Assembly (NCBI GenBank): GCA_946885335.1
Contig: CAMPGG010000039.1
Span: 1 to 17,157, forward strand
DNA: 17,157 bases
Source of the DNA: an uncultured Chitinophagaceae bacterium
GTDB lineage: Bacteria > Bacteroidota > Bacteroidia > Chitinophagales > Chitinophagaceae
Direction: 5' to 3'
Below are positions 7,394 through 15,293 of the stretch, piece after piece. Under the pieces are notes generated by a model. It saw only the letters and a program-made list of their open reading frames with translations, ran no database searches and was not told the origin of the DNA. Position 1 is the first letter of the stretch, and each line of letters begins with the position of its first letter. The position numbers and the translations under genes are program-made.

Positions 7394-9151
7394 ATGAAAA
7401 GTAGAAAATATATTTATTTCGTTTTGATATTATCTGTGATCGCAGCATCCTGTGAGAAAAACGTACTGGATCAATATCCTACAGCATCCATTTCTCCCAA
7501 TACATTCTTTCAAACAGAGAGTGATTTAAAAGCATACACCAACCTGTTTTATTCTCATTTACCGGATGCAGGTTTTATTTATGGTGAAGATGCTGATAAC
7601 GTTGTAAAATCATCCGTGGAAAGGGAAATTGCCGGTACACGGCTTGTTCCTACAACCGATGGCAGATGGTCATGGTCCCAGCTGAGAAATATCAATTTCT
7701 TTTTAACCAGTGAAAATGTTCAAAATTTTCCTAACACCAATATCAGGGATAAATATGTTGGGTTAGCTAAGTTTTTCCGGGCGCTTTTTTATTTTGAAAA
7801 AGTAAAATCTTATGGTGATGTTCCCTGGTATAATGTAGTTATTGAAACAAATGATGAAGCCAATTTGATGAAAGCCCGTGACCCGCGAACATTGATCATG
7901 GATTCTGTATTGGCTGATATTGATTTTGCAATAGAACATTTGGATGCAACAAAAAGTGTTGAGCGGGTTACTAAATGGACCGCGCTGGCATTAAAATCCC
8001 GTATTGCATTGTACGAAGGAACCTGGAGAAAATATCACACCGAATTCAATATTGATGGCGCTGAAAAATTCCTGGCCGAATGTGTTGAAGCATCCGAAAT
8101 GCTAATGGATGCAGGGGTATATTCTGTTTATAATAAAACAACAGGTCCAACCGGAAAACCTTACCAGGATCTTTTTGCGACTCTTACTTTAGACCCTGTT
8201 GCAGATGAAGTGATTCTTGGCCGCAGGTATTCTAATGATCTCAGTCTGCGTCACGGTTTACAATTTTATATGACTGCGAGAACCCAGGGAAAACCAGGTT
8301 TTGAAAAACGCCTTGTGAATAGTTATTTAATGGCTGATGGAACAAGATTCACAGATATTCCCGGTTTTGAAACCATGGAATTTTATGATGAAGTGCAAAA
8401 CAGGGATCCAAGGCTTTCTCAAACAATCCGCACACCGGGTTATAAAAGAGTAGGTGCTTCTGTTACATCTTCCGTTGATTTTGAAGCAACCATGACAGGG
8501 TATCAGCCAATCAAATGGATGAATGATCCGAGCATGGATGGTAATGGGCAATCCTATAATGATATGGTCATTTTCAGGTATGGAGAAGTGTTATTGAATT
8601 ATGCAGAAGCGAAAGCAGAATTAGGTACACTAACACAAGCCGATATAGATAAATCAATCAAATTATTAAGAGACCGTGTTGGTATGCCCAACCTGGATAT
8701 GGCCGCAGCCAATGCAAATCCTGATCCTTACCAGGCCAATCTTTATCCAAATGTAACGGGGCCCAATAAAGGAGTGATTTTAGAAATACGCAGGGAACGC
8801 CGCATTGAACTCGTGATGGAATCAAATCTTAGATGGGAAGATTTAATGCGTTGGAAAGAAGGTCATTTACTCGCCGATCCCTTTAAAGGCACTTATTTCC
8901 CAGGCGCCGGTTTTTATGATTTGGACAGGAATGGTGTAAATGAAATTGAAATTTACGAAGGCTCACGGCCACCCGCAACCGGACCTTACCAGTTTCCTGC
9001 AAGTGATTTATCAGAAGGAACAAAAGGTAATATTCTTACCAACCGTAACATCGTTAAATCATTTAATGAAAACAGAGATTACCTGTGGCCATTGCCTATA
9101 GAAGATCTCACACTAAACCCAAATCTCACACAAAATCCAGGCTGGCAATAA
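7394..9151 (+). CDS. SusD/RagB-type surface substrate-binding lipoprotein
   Basis: This outer-membrane lipoprotein acts as the lid of the SusC porin and binds the substrate at the cell surface. The ATG at 7394 gives a clean lipoprotein signal, MKSRKYIYFVLILSVIAASC, with lipidated Cys20. The open frame extends upstream to a TTG at 7352, but that would place a charged 14-residue tail before the signal, so I reject it. Family features include LDQYPTASISPNTFFQ after the lipobox, LAKFFRALFYFEKVKSYGDVPW in the TPR-like helical part, RYGEVLLNYAEAKAELG, EIRRERRIELVMESNLRWEDLMRWK, and the C-terminal YLWPLPIEDLTLNPNLTQNPGW. The 585-residue length is typical. The gap from susC is 112 bases, probably within one operon. 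Confidence 0.96.
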   Translation: MKSRKYIYFVLILSVIAASCEKNVLDQYPTASISPNTFFQTESDLKAYTNLFYSHLPDAGFIYGEDADNVVKSSVEREIAGTRLVPTTDGRWSWSQLRNINFFLTSENVQNFPNTNIRDKYVGLAKFFRALFYFEKVKSYGDVPWYNVVIETNDEANLMKARDPRTLIMDSVLADIDFAIEHLDATKSVERVTKWTALALKSRIALYEGTWRKYHTEFNIDGAEKFLAECVEASEMLMDAGVYSVYNKTTGPTGKPYQDLFATLTLDPVADEVILGRRYSNDLSLRHGLQFYMTARTQGKPGFEKRLVNSYLMADGTRFTDIPGFETMEFYDEVQNRDPRLSQTIRTPGYKRVGASVTSSVDFEATMTGYQPIKWMNDPSMDGNGQSYNDMVIFRYGEVLLNYAEAKAELGTLTQADIDKSIKLLRDRVGMPNLDMAAANANPDPYQANLYPNVTGPNKGVILEIRRERRIELVMESNLRWEDLMRWKEGHLLADPFKGTYFPGAGFYDLDRNGVNEIEIYEGSRPPATGPYQFPASDLSEGTKGNILTNRNIVKSFNENRDYLWPLPIEDLTLNPNLTQNPGWQ

Positions 9152-9172
9152 TTGAAAAAAGTAAGATTATTA

Positions 9173-10075
9173 ATGACAAAAAAACGTTTTTCAAATACAG
9201 TAATGAAAACATTTGGTTTTTTATTGGTTGGGTTGATGATGCTGGCATGCAATAAAAAGCCATACCTGCCTGGCACACCGCCACTCACTGTTGAAATTGG
9301 AAATGGTGATGATACCTACGGAAGCAATAATGATAATATGGCTTTGATGGGTTCATTAAAAGTAATGACATATAATATTCATATCCTTAATCCGCCATCC
9401 AAACCTGGTGAAACGGATATCAATGCAACCGCAAAAGTCATTCTTGATGCAAACCCGGATGTTGTGTTCTTGCAGGAAGTGGATAAAAATACAGGGCGTA
9501 ATAATTATGACGGCGACCAGGCAAAAGAATTGGCTAACCTGGTTAAAATGAATTATGCTTTTTATTCAGCGTCACCGGTAGGAAGAGGATTGTACGGCGT
9601 TGCCATATTGAGCAAATATCCATTGAAGAATATTAAAAAATACATGTTAACAAAAGAAAGTGCAACAACAGAACAACGTGTATTGGGAACTGCACTGGTT
9701 GATTTGCCAGGCAAAGATTCAATGATATTAGCGGTTACACATTTACAACATAACAGTGCTTCAAACAGGTTGCAGCAGGTTAAAGATATTGTCAGTACGC
9801 TGGGAACTTTTAAAGAAAGAATAATCATTGGTGGTGATTTAAATGAATTGGAAAGTGCAACAGAGTTCTTTAATGTTTTTGATGGCAGTTTTACCCGCAC
9901 TTGTAAGGGTGTAAATTGTCCACCTACATTTTCGGCACAACTGCCAAAATCAGTTATTGATTATTTAGCTTATAAACCATCCAGTGCGTTTAGTGTAAAA
10001 AATCACCAGGTTATAAGTGAATACTATGCATCGGATCATTTACCCGTAATGGCAGAATTAAATTTAATCAGATAA
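9173..10075 (+). CDS. EEP-superfamily (endonuclease/exonuclease/phosphatase) lipoprotein
   Basis: This is a predicted metal-dependent phosphoesterase anchored to the membrane as a lipoprotein. With the 9173 ATG the signal peptide reaches Cys26 in the lipobox MLAC. A TTG at 9152 directly abuts the susD stop and a later ATG lies at 9203, so the start is the least certain part. All superfamily motifs are present: MTYNIHI with Asn68, FLQEVD with metal-ligand Glu102, THLQHN with His190, GGDLNE with Asp222/Asn224, VIDYL with Asp263, and SDHLPV with Asp288/His289. The layout resembles the ElsH-like 'metal-dependent hydrolase' group of the superfamily. Known members cleave DNA, sphingomyelin, inositol phosphates or other phosphodiesters; sequence alone does not choose between these. 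It is the only enzyme encoded in this Sus locus, just 12 bases before the next lipoprotein gene, so it probably processes the imported substrate. Confidence 0.9.
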   Translation: MTKKRFSNTVMKTFGFLLVGLMMLACNKKPYLPGTPPLTVEIGNGDDTYGSNNDNMALMGSLKVMTYNIHILNPPSKPGETDINATAKVILDANPDVVFLQEVDKNTGRNNYDGDQAKELANLVKMNYAFYSASPVGRGLYGVAILSKYPLKNIKKYMLTKESATTEQRVLGTALVDLPGKDSMILAVTHLQHNSASNRLQQVKDIVSTLGTFKERIIIGGDLNELESATEFFNVFDGSFTRTCKGVNCPPTFSAQLPKSVIDYLAYKPSSAFSVKNHQVISEYYASDHLPVMAELNLIR

Positions 10076-10087
10076 ATAATTTCTAAA

Positions 10088-11722
10088 ATGAAATCAAAGT
10101 ACTTCTACATTTTAAGCACCCTTTCTATCATATTGATCTTTGCAGTAGCAAGTTGTAAAAAAGAATGGAAAGATGCAGTTGGAAGCGGTCCTGAAATTAT
10201 TATTTCAGATGCGTTTAAAAGTATTTCAGGAATTAATGTTGGTGATGAAGTAACCATACCCGTTAGTGTAAAATCTGAAAGCGGCGTTAAAAGGCTGGCT
10301 TATTATTTTATAAAAACTACAGCCAATGGAACGGAAGCCGGAACCGCTGTAAATATAGACAGGGACGATTTTCCAAAAGAGTTACAACATGACATAGTAT
10401 TTACTATTACTGATAACATGAGCGAACTGGTGATCGTTTCTTTTAATAAGGAAAATTTTAGTAGTGAAGTGCATATTGCAATGTCCGAGATCAGGCAACT
10501 ACCGGTACTTACATTTAAAGATGGTATTGATTTTCAACAAACGGTTTTTGAAAACAAGAAAATGAAAATTGAAGGCCAGGTTACTTCCGCGTTTGACCTG
10601 GAATCCATTACTTACCAAACACTGATCAATGGTACTTATTCAGGCGAAACACCAATAGCTTTTACCGATAAAAAAAATACTCCTTTTGAAGCAAATGTTA
10701 CAGTTGTTGATGGTCTGTCTGCCATTATAATAAAAGCTGTAAATATTTATGATGGAAAGGTTGTTGATACTTTTAAAATTGGCTCTGTTGCAGCAGATGC
10801 CGTGAGTATAGCTTTAGAGGGTGGAATGACGGACATTGATGTTATATATGCAGATAGTGTAAATACAATTTCTGGTAGTGCAAGTTCCGGATCGGATATG
10901 AAAAGCTTAAGTTATGCAATCAGCACAAATGGTGTTTACGGATCTGAACAGGCAATTGACCTGGGCACGCCATTAGATCAATTTGCATTTAATTTTTCAT
11001 TTACAGGCACCAGCGGTATGGACGCTATCCGGATCAGCGGCGAAAATGAAGGAGGTAAAACCCAGGTTATTGAATATCCAATCGAAAAAGTCTATACCAA
11101 ATTATTACATTTCTCAAATATTGTATTAACTACAGAAATTGGTCCGGGAAAAAACAACTGGTTTTCGGCTTACCAGGCGCCACATGTTTTTGATATTACC
11201 AATGCTGCGCAAAATCAATTAATGTTAGACTTTGCATTCATTAAATATACGGCAACCTCAAACCGGATTGTTCCTGCGGCTGTATTTAATGCCAGTACAA
11301 ATTATAGAAATGCAACAGCACCTTACATGGTTGGATTTACAAAAGCACCTTATACTTTGGTTACGGCTAACCGGCCACATATCAACGACCAGGTATTTAA
11401 CGAATTGGGTTGGGATGGGGAATTAAATAATTTTCTGCAATCAAGTATTATTGCTCCCACAAGCCAGGGGGGTGAAAATTATAATTTAGTTGTCGCTAAC
11501 CGCAGGGTAAGCGGAGATATGGTTCCAGGATCAGGGTTTGTTATCGGCTGGGGTTCATGGAACTTTACAGACAATACCGTAAATAACCAGGCATTTGGTT
11601 TGGTGATCGTAAAAGCATACACAGAAGAAAACGGGTTTGCAACAGTTACACTGGATATAAAAGTACCCGCACAGGACAATCGCACAAAATTTAATCCTGT
11701 ATCATTATTCGATTATCCATAA
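10088..11722 (+). CDS. Lipoprotein of unknown function with three Ig-like repeats and a novel-looking C-terminal domain
   Basis: I do not recognise this protein family. It starts with a lipoprotein signal ending in VASC (Cys23), followed by KKEWKD, an acidic/lysine stretch compatible with surface export. Three successive segments of about 95 residues look like diverged copies: about 35-132, 138-233 and 238-335. Each shows a strand such as TISGSASSGSDMKSLSYAI, a turn with NG[TV]Y[SG]-type residues and a later strand ending near N[IE][YG][DG]GK. The first copy is the most diverged. The last roughly 205 residues (336-544) form a separate region rich in Asn, Thr and aromatic residues, with no recognised motif. 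Position after susC, susD and the EEP gene suggests a SusE/SusF-like surface-binding accessory protein (inference from position). It is the last gene before the terminator at 11762-11798. Confidence 0.85.
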   Translation: MKSKYFYILSTLSIILIFAVASCKKEWKDAVGSGPEIIISDAFKSISGINVGDEVTIPVSVKSESGVKRLAYYFIKTTANGTEAGTAVNIDRDDFPKELQHDIVFTITDNMSELVIVSFNKENFSSEVHIAMSEIRQLPVLTFKDGIDFQQTVFENKKMKIEGQVTSAFDLESITYQTLINGTYSGETPIAFTDKKNTPFEANVTVVDGLSAIIIKAVNIYDGKVVDTFKIGSVAADAVSIALEGGMTDIDVIYADSVNTISGSASSGSDMKSLSYAISTNGVYGSEQAIDLGTPLDQFAFNFSFTGTSGMDAIRISGENEGGKTQVIEYPIEKVYTKLLHFSNIVLTTEIGPGKNNWFSAYQAPHVFDITNAAQNQLMLDFAFIKYTATSNRIVPAAVFNASTNYRNATAPYMVGFTKAPYTLVTANRPHINDQVFNELGWDGELNNFLQSSIIAPTSQGGENYNLVVANRRVSGDMVPGSGFVIGWGSWNFTDNTVNNQAFGLVIVKAYTEENGFATVTLDIKVPAQDNRTKFNPVSLFDYP

Positions 11723-11761
11723 CAGTTACTCATAGTTCTAGATAAGGCCTCTTTTTAAATT

Positions 11762-11798
11762 AAAACACCCTTCAGGGAATAACTCAGAAGGGTGTTTT
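11762..11798. terminator. Strong convergent, probably bidirectional terminator
   Basis: AAAACACCCTTC (11762-11773) and GAAGGGTGTTTT (11787-11798) form a perfect 12-bp stem around a 13-base loop. The A-rich 5' arm and T-rich 3' arm give a terminator in both directions. It lies 39 bases after the lipoprotein stop on the plus strand and 23 bases after the trehalase stop on the minus strand, so it serves both convergent units. Confidence 0.9.
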
Positions 11799-11821
11799 GT
11801 TAGAGATGTAAATTCCAATTT

Positions 11822-13378
11822 TTAATCAGGTATATTATATTTTTTGATCAATGCCAGTAAAACCCCATTGGTCCATCCAAATCCATCCTGGTTAGGATAT
11901 TCACCGCCACCGGCTTTTACAGAAAGATCAACAACATTATATTTCTCCATCAATTTTCCTGTTTCATTATACACGTTCTTATTCAGCGTTACCCAGCGTT
12001 CTGCAATGGATTTTGCCATTTCCGATTCACCATAATTTTCAAGACCTACGATCGTGATCCATTGCAAGGGCGCCCAGCCATTTGGTGCATCCCATTGCTC
12101 TCCGGTATTTTTTAATGATGTTACAACTCCACCCGGTTTAATAAAATTTTTCTCTAACGTTACTTTAGCCTTCGCAACTTTTGATTGCTCTGCCACACTA
12201 AAAAAGAAGGGCGACATGCCGGCCAGCGTTAGTTCAGGTGATATTTGTTGCGTGGAAAGATCATAATCAACATACCATCCTTTTTCCGCGGACCATAAAT
12301 ATTTATTAATGGCATTGCGGCGACGCTCAGCCAGTTGATTATAATATCGTTGCTGTATCAAATTGCCACTTACTTTATTGGCAAATGCAAGCGTTCTTTC
12401 TAAATGATATAATAGACTGTTCAGGTCAACCGGTACAATTTGAGTCGTTTTTATAGTATGTAAATCTTTTCCATTTACAAACCAGCGGCTGCTGAAATCC
12501 CAGCCACTTTCTGCAGACGAACGAAGATTGCGATAAACCGTTTCTTTGGGTTGACTTGATTTTTCTGCTATTTGAATATCTTCTATATAAGATTCTTGCC
12601 TGGGAGTGGCCGACTGGTCATAGTACCTGTTTAACAAACTTCCATCAGGCATTTTGATGATATGCTGCGTGGGGTCGGTGCGGTCCATCCAGTAATCGTA
12701 TTCCTTTTGTAATAGTGGCAAATAAGTAGCATAAATATGATCACCCTTAATATCTGCAAGCAATTCTATCATGGAAGAAAGAAATGGCGGCTGGCTCCTG
12801 CTTAAATAATAACTGCGGTTTCCATTTGGAATATGACCATAGGTTGAAAGCAGGTAAGCAAAATTATTGATCATGCTGGTGATCATTTCTATTTTTCCAC
12901 TCTCTTTTAATCCCAGCATGGTAAAATAAGAATCCCAGTAATATATTTCACGGAACCGGCCACCGGGAACAATATATTTATCGGGTAGGGGTAACAGTGA
13001 GCTTCCCTCGATTTTTTTATCCGGTTCACGGGTTAATATGGGCCAAAGGTTCTCAATATGTTTAATAACATTTTTTTCTTTTGCGAGGTTAGGGGCTGTA
13101 TGTTCTTTAGGAATAATAAAATTTTCTTCTACAAATAACTGCAGGCTGAACCTGATGGCTGGATTGGCTTTTATTTCAAGATATCTTTTTACTATTTCTT
13201 TTGGATCTTTTTTTGGAATGGCATCTGCAAAGGTTTTACTGTCTTTAAAAATGCGACTCGATTGCACATCATGAAACAGCTCACCATAAATCTTATCTGG
13301 CGGTAAAACTTCTTGCGCAAAAAGAACAGAAACAGTAAAAAAAGAAAAAAGGAATAAAAGTGAGCGTATCATAAGCAA
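11822..13378 (-). CDS. treA: Secreted alpha,alpha-trehalase (GH37)
   Basis: This enzyme hydrolyses trehalose to two glucose molecules, probably in the periplasm. A signal peptide occupies residues 1-21 (cleavage after LFA, before Q22); the Met at position 3 is an alternative start. Both trehalase signatures are present: PGGRFREIYYWDSY at 138-151 and QWDAPNGWAP at 428-437. By comparison with the E. coli enzyme, Asp294 in SGWDFSSRW is the general acid and Glu493 in GGGEYPNQDGFGWTNG the base, so both catalytic residues are kept. The 518-residue length is slightly below that of E. coli TreA (about 565) but covers the whole (alpha/alpha)6 barrel. It lies 100 bases downstream of ridA on the same strand without a clear terminator between, so co-transcription is possible. 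It converges with the Sus locus and is likely regulated separately. No trehalose phosphorylase or phosphotransferase gene is nearby. Confidence 0.95.
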   Translation of the reverse strand: MLMIRSLLFLFSFFTVSVLFAQEVLPPDKIYGELFHDVQSSRIFKDSKTFADAIPKKDPKEIVKRYLEIKANPAIRFSLQLFVEENFIIPKEHTAPNLAKEKNVIKHIENLWPILTREPDKKIEGSSLLPLPDKYIVPGGRFREIYYWDSYFTMLGLKESGKIEMITSMINNFAYLLSTYGHIPNGNRSYYLSRSQPPFLSSMIELLADIKGDHIYATYLPLLQKEYDYWMDRTDPTQHIIKMPDGSLLNRYYDQSATPRQESYIEDIQIAEKSSQPKETVYRNLRSSAESGWDFSSRWFVNGKDLHTIKTTQIVPVDLNSLLYHLERTLAFANKVSGNLIQQRYYNQLAERRRNAINKYLWSAEKGWYVDYDLSTQQISPELTLAGMSPFFFSVAEQSKVAKAKVTLEKNFIKPGGVVTSLKNTGEQWDAPNGWAPLQWITIVGLENYGESEMAKSIAERWVTLNKNVYNETGKLMEKYNVVDLSVKAGGGEYPNQDGFGWTNGVLLALIKKYNIPD

Positions 13379-13478
13379 AAATTAAAAAGGTAGGATGAAG
13401 GATACCGAAATAAAGTTGCCTATACAATATAATAAAAAGGAATCAGTAGAATTTTAGCATTTAAAGTGTGTTCAAATA

Positions 13479-13859
13479 CTATTTCATAGCAATCATACTG
13501 ATCTCTACGTTTACAAACTTGGGCAATGCAGAAACTTCTACCGTTTCCCGGGCAGGGTAATCCCCGTTGAAAAATGAACCATACACTTCATTAACTTCCG
13601 CAAATTGCTTCATATCAGTCAAAAAAATAGTTGTTTTCACCACGCGGTTAAATTGCATACCTGCTTCATGAAGAATGGCCTGCAGGTTTTTCATTACCTG
13701 CGTGGTTTCCTCTTTAATATCTCCATTGATCAATTCACCTGTTTTAGGATCTAAACAGATCTGTCCGGAAATGAAAAATAAATTACCTGCAAGTACCGAT
13801 TGATTATAAGGTCCTATAGGTGCAGGTGCATCGGGTGTGTTGATGATTATTTTGTCCAA
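13479..13859 (-). CDS. ridA: RidA-family reactive-intermediate (enamine/imine) deaminase
   Basis: RidA hydrolyses reactive 2-aminoacrylate and related imines released by PLP enzymes such as threonine dehydratase, protecting other PLP enzymes in the cytoplasm. The 126-residue protein has the full family length and pattern: APAPIGPYNQSV at 11-22, FISGQICLDP at 29-38, TQVMKNLQAILHEAG near 53-67 and YPARETVEVSALPK at 101-114. Arg104 matches the arginine that binds the substrate carboxylate, and Glu119 in VNVEISMIA matches the catalytic glutamate, so it belongs with the active RidA subfamily. The start is TTG at 13857-13859. No ATG or GTG occurs in frame between the upstream stop and this codon, and the family N terminus begins right here. 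The next gene upstream is divergent, 72 bases away; treA lies downstream on the same strand. Confidence 0.95.
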   Translation of the reverse strand: MDKIIINTPDAPAPIGPYNQSVLAGNLFFISGQICLDPKTGELINGDIKEETTQVMKNLQAILHEAGMQFNRVVKTTIFLTDMKQFAEVNEVYGSFFNGDYPARETVEVSALPKFVNVEISMIAMK

Positions 13860-13931
13860 GATATATGTGTTATGAATGAAATTGATGAAACGAATTTATG
13901 GTAATGCGTTTTCTTTGCAAAAAATGGATGC

Positions 13932-14549
13932 ATGCATATTGTAATGTTGGGATCAGAATCAGTTACAAAAGAATGGAGTGTTGATGCCAGTTTGCATAAA
14001 CTGACAAGGGTAAACGAGCTGGAAGATTTTACCCAAATAAAGGCGGATGCTTATATCGATATGTTATTTGAATTAAGAACCAGCCGTATTGAAATGCTGA
14101 AAACTTTGCCTGCTCCGGTTTTGATCAATGATGTTTCTTTTTCACTCAAAGAAATTGGAGCAACTTTTACCCGGTTCAATGGCTGGGCAACTTTCCTCGA
14201 CAAGCCGATTATTGAAGCAAGTTGTATGGCTGATTTAAAAGAATCCGCAACCAGTATTTTTAAAGTGCTGAACAAAAAAGTTGAATGGGTGCCCGACACG
14301 GCAGGTTTTATTACACCGCGGATCATCAGCATGATTATCAACGAAGCTTATTATGCACTGGGTGATGGAGTGAGTTCGAAAGCGGATATTGATATAGCCA
14401 TGAAATTAGGTACAGGTTATCCATATGGCCCGTTTGAATGGAGTCAGCTTATCGGGTTGAAAAATATAAATGAGTTGCTGCTGCAACTAATGAAATTGGA
14501 TAAAAAATATTCGCCTGCCCCGGCATTAACAAAAGAATTAAATGCATGA
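13932..14549 (+). CDS. Shortened 3-hydroxyacyl-CoA dehydrogenase-like protein, probably non-catalytic
   Basis: The C-terminal half matches the 3-hydroxyacyl-CoA dehydrogenase C-terminal domain: PDTAGFITPRI at 121-131, INEAYYALGDGVSSKADIDIAM at 136-157 and GYPYGPFEW at 162-170. The N-terminal NAD-binding Rossmann part is cut down. Only about 35 residues separate the first strand (MHIVMLG) from the segment matching 'ADLVIEA', against about 75 in full enzymes, and no GxGxxG loop is visible. The total is 205 residues against about 285-300. The segment that normally holds the catalytic histidine (HFFNP) reads FNGWATFLDKP, and the conserved Asn of 'PGFxxNR' is Pro129. A dehydrogenase reaction therefore seems unlikely; acyl-CoA binding or a structural role is possible (inference). 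The ATG at 13932 is the only suitable start in this frame. Its stop overlaps the tsaB start by four bases, implying translational coupling. Confidence 0.85.
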   Translation: MHIVMLGSESVTKEWSVDASLHKLTRVNELEDFTQIKADAYIDMLFELRTSRIEMLKTLPAPVLINDVSFSLKEIGATFTRFNGWATFLDKPIIEASCMADLKESATSIFKVLNKKVEWVPDTAGFITPRIISMIINEAYYALGDGVSSKADIDIAMKLGTGYPYGPFEWSQLIGLKNINELLLQLMKLDKKYSPAPALTKELNA

Positions 14550-15235
14550 CGCTGATCCTTCACATTGAAACTGCTGTAGAAACGGCATCCATTTGCCTGG
14601 CAAAAGATGGTGAATTATTGGCGCTGGACTCAAATACACAGCAAAGAGATCATGCGGCCTGGATACATAATGCCATGCATTTGATGATGGATAAAGCAGG
14701 CTTTTCTATGAAAGAACTTTCTGCCATTGCTGTTTCTGCCGGACCGGGATCTTATACTGGTTTACGTGTAGGTATGGCATCTGCCAAGGGACTTTCTTAC
14801 GCCTTGCAAATTCCAATGATCAGCCTTAATACCCTGGAGATTATGGCCAATGCGGCAATAACAAATTGGCCAAATAAGGAAAATTTCAAGGATCACCTGT
14901 TTGTTCCCATGATTGATGCCCGCCGCATGGAAGTGTTTACCGCTATATACGATCCACAATTAAAAAATATGCTGCCTCCCCAGGCCATGGTGATAGATAA
15001 GGATTCTTTTAATAATTGGTTAAAGGATCACCTGTTGATCTTTTTTGGGAATGGCAATGAAAAATGTAGAAACCTTATCAGCCATCAAAATGCCCTTTTT
15101 GAGGATATATCCTTCAGTGCCAGTAATATGATAACCCTTGCCCACATTAATTATCAGGCTAAAAACTTCGCGGATCTGGCCTATTCTGAACCTTTTTATA
15201 CCAAAGGTTTTTATTCGCCTGCAAAAAAAATATAA
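14546..15235 (+). CDS. tsaB: tRNA threonylcarbamoyladenosine biosynthesis protein TsaB
   Basis: TsaB is the non-catalytic partner of TsaD in the TsaB-TsaD-TsaE complex that makes the t6A37 modification of ANN-decoding tRNAs in the cytoplasm. The 229 residues show the ASKHA-fold start LILHIETAVETASICLAKDG, the TsaB hallmark SAGPGSYTGLRVGMASAKGL (about 64-83) and ISLNTLEIMA (92-101). The length matches the family. The ATG lies inside an ATGA overlap with the dehydrogenase-like gene, so the two are very likely translated together. tsaD, tsaE and tsaC are not in this window. After tsaB, 58 bases lead to the ArsR-type gene. Confidence 0.96.
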   Translation: MTLILHIETAVETASICLAKDGELLALDSNTQQRDHAAWIHNAMHLMMDKAGFSMKELSAIAVSAGPGSYTGLRVGMASAKGLSYALQIPMISLNTLEIMANAAITNWPNKENFKDHLFVPMIDARRMEVFTAIYDPQLKNMLPPQAMVIDKDSFNNWLKDHLLIFFGNGNEKCRNLISHQNALFEDISFSASNMITLAHINYQAKNFADLAYSEPFYTKGFYSPAKKI

Positions 15236-15254
15236 TATTAACATAAAAGGGAAT

Positions 15255-15262
15255 CACTTTTG
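15255..15262 (+). promoter_or_regulatory. Possible -7 element for the ArsR-type gene
   Basis: CACTTTTG differs by one base from the Bacteroidota pattern TAnnTTTG and sits 32 bases upstream of the regulator's ATG, in the tsaB-arsR gap. No -33 TTTG is visible at the expected distance, so read-through from tsaB is equally possible. Confidence 0.25.
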
Positions 15263-15293
15263 CATATGATAAATCATTCTAAAAAAAGATGAT

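Noticed and set aside
9562..9900. 112-codon open frame on the minus strand inside the EEP gene
   Set aside because: It lies opposite a gene with intact family motifs and shows no recognisable domain; it is a shadow frame.
13441..13478. Hairpin between ridA and treA on the minus strand (AGTATTT/AAATGCT)
   Set aside because: It has one G-U pair, an 11-base loop and no T-run, so it is not supported as a terminator.
13910..13917. TTTCTTTG as a promoter element for the dehydrogenase-like gene
   Set aside because: It lacks the A of TAnnTTTG and has no -33 element; not distinguishable from background in this AT-rich gap.
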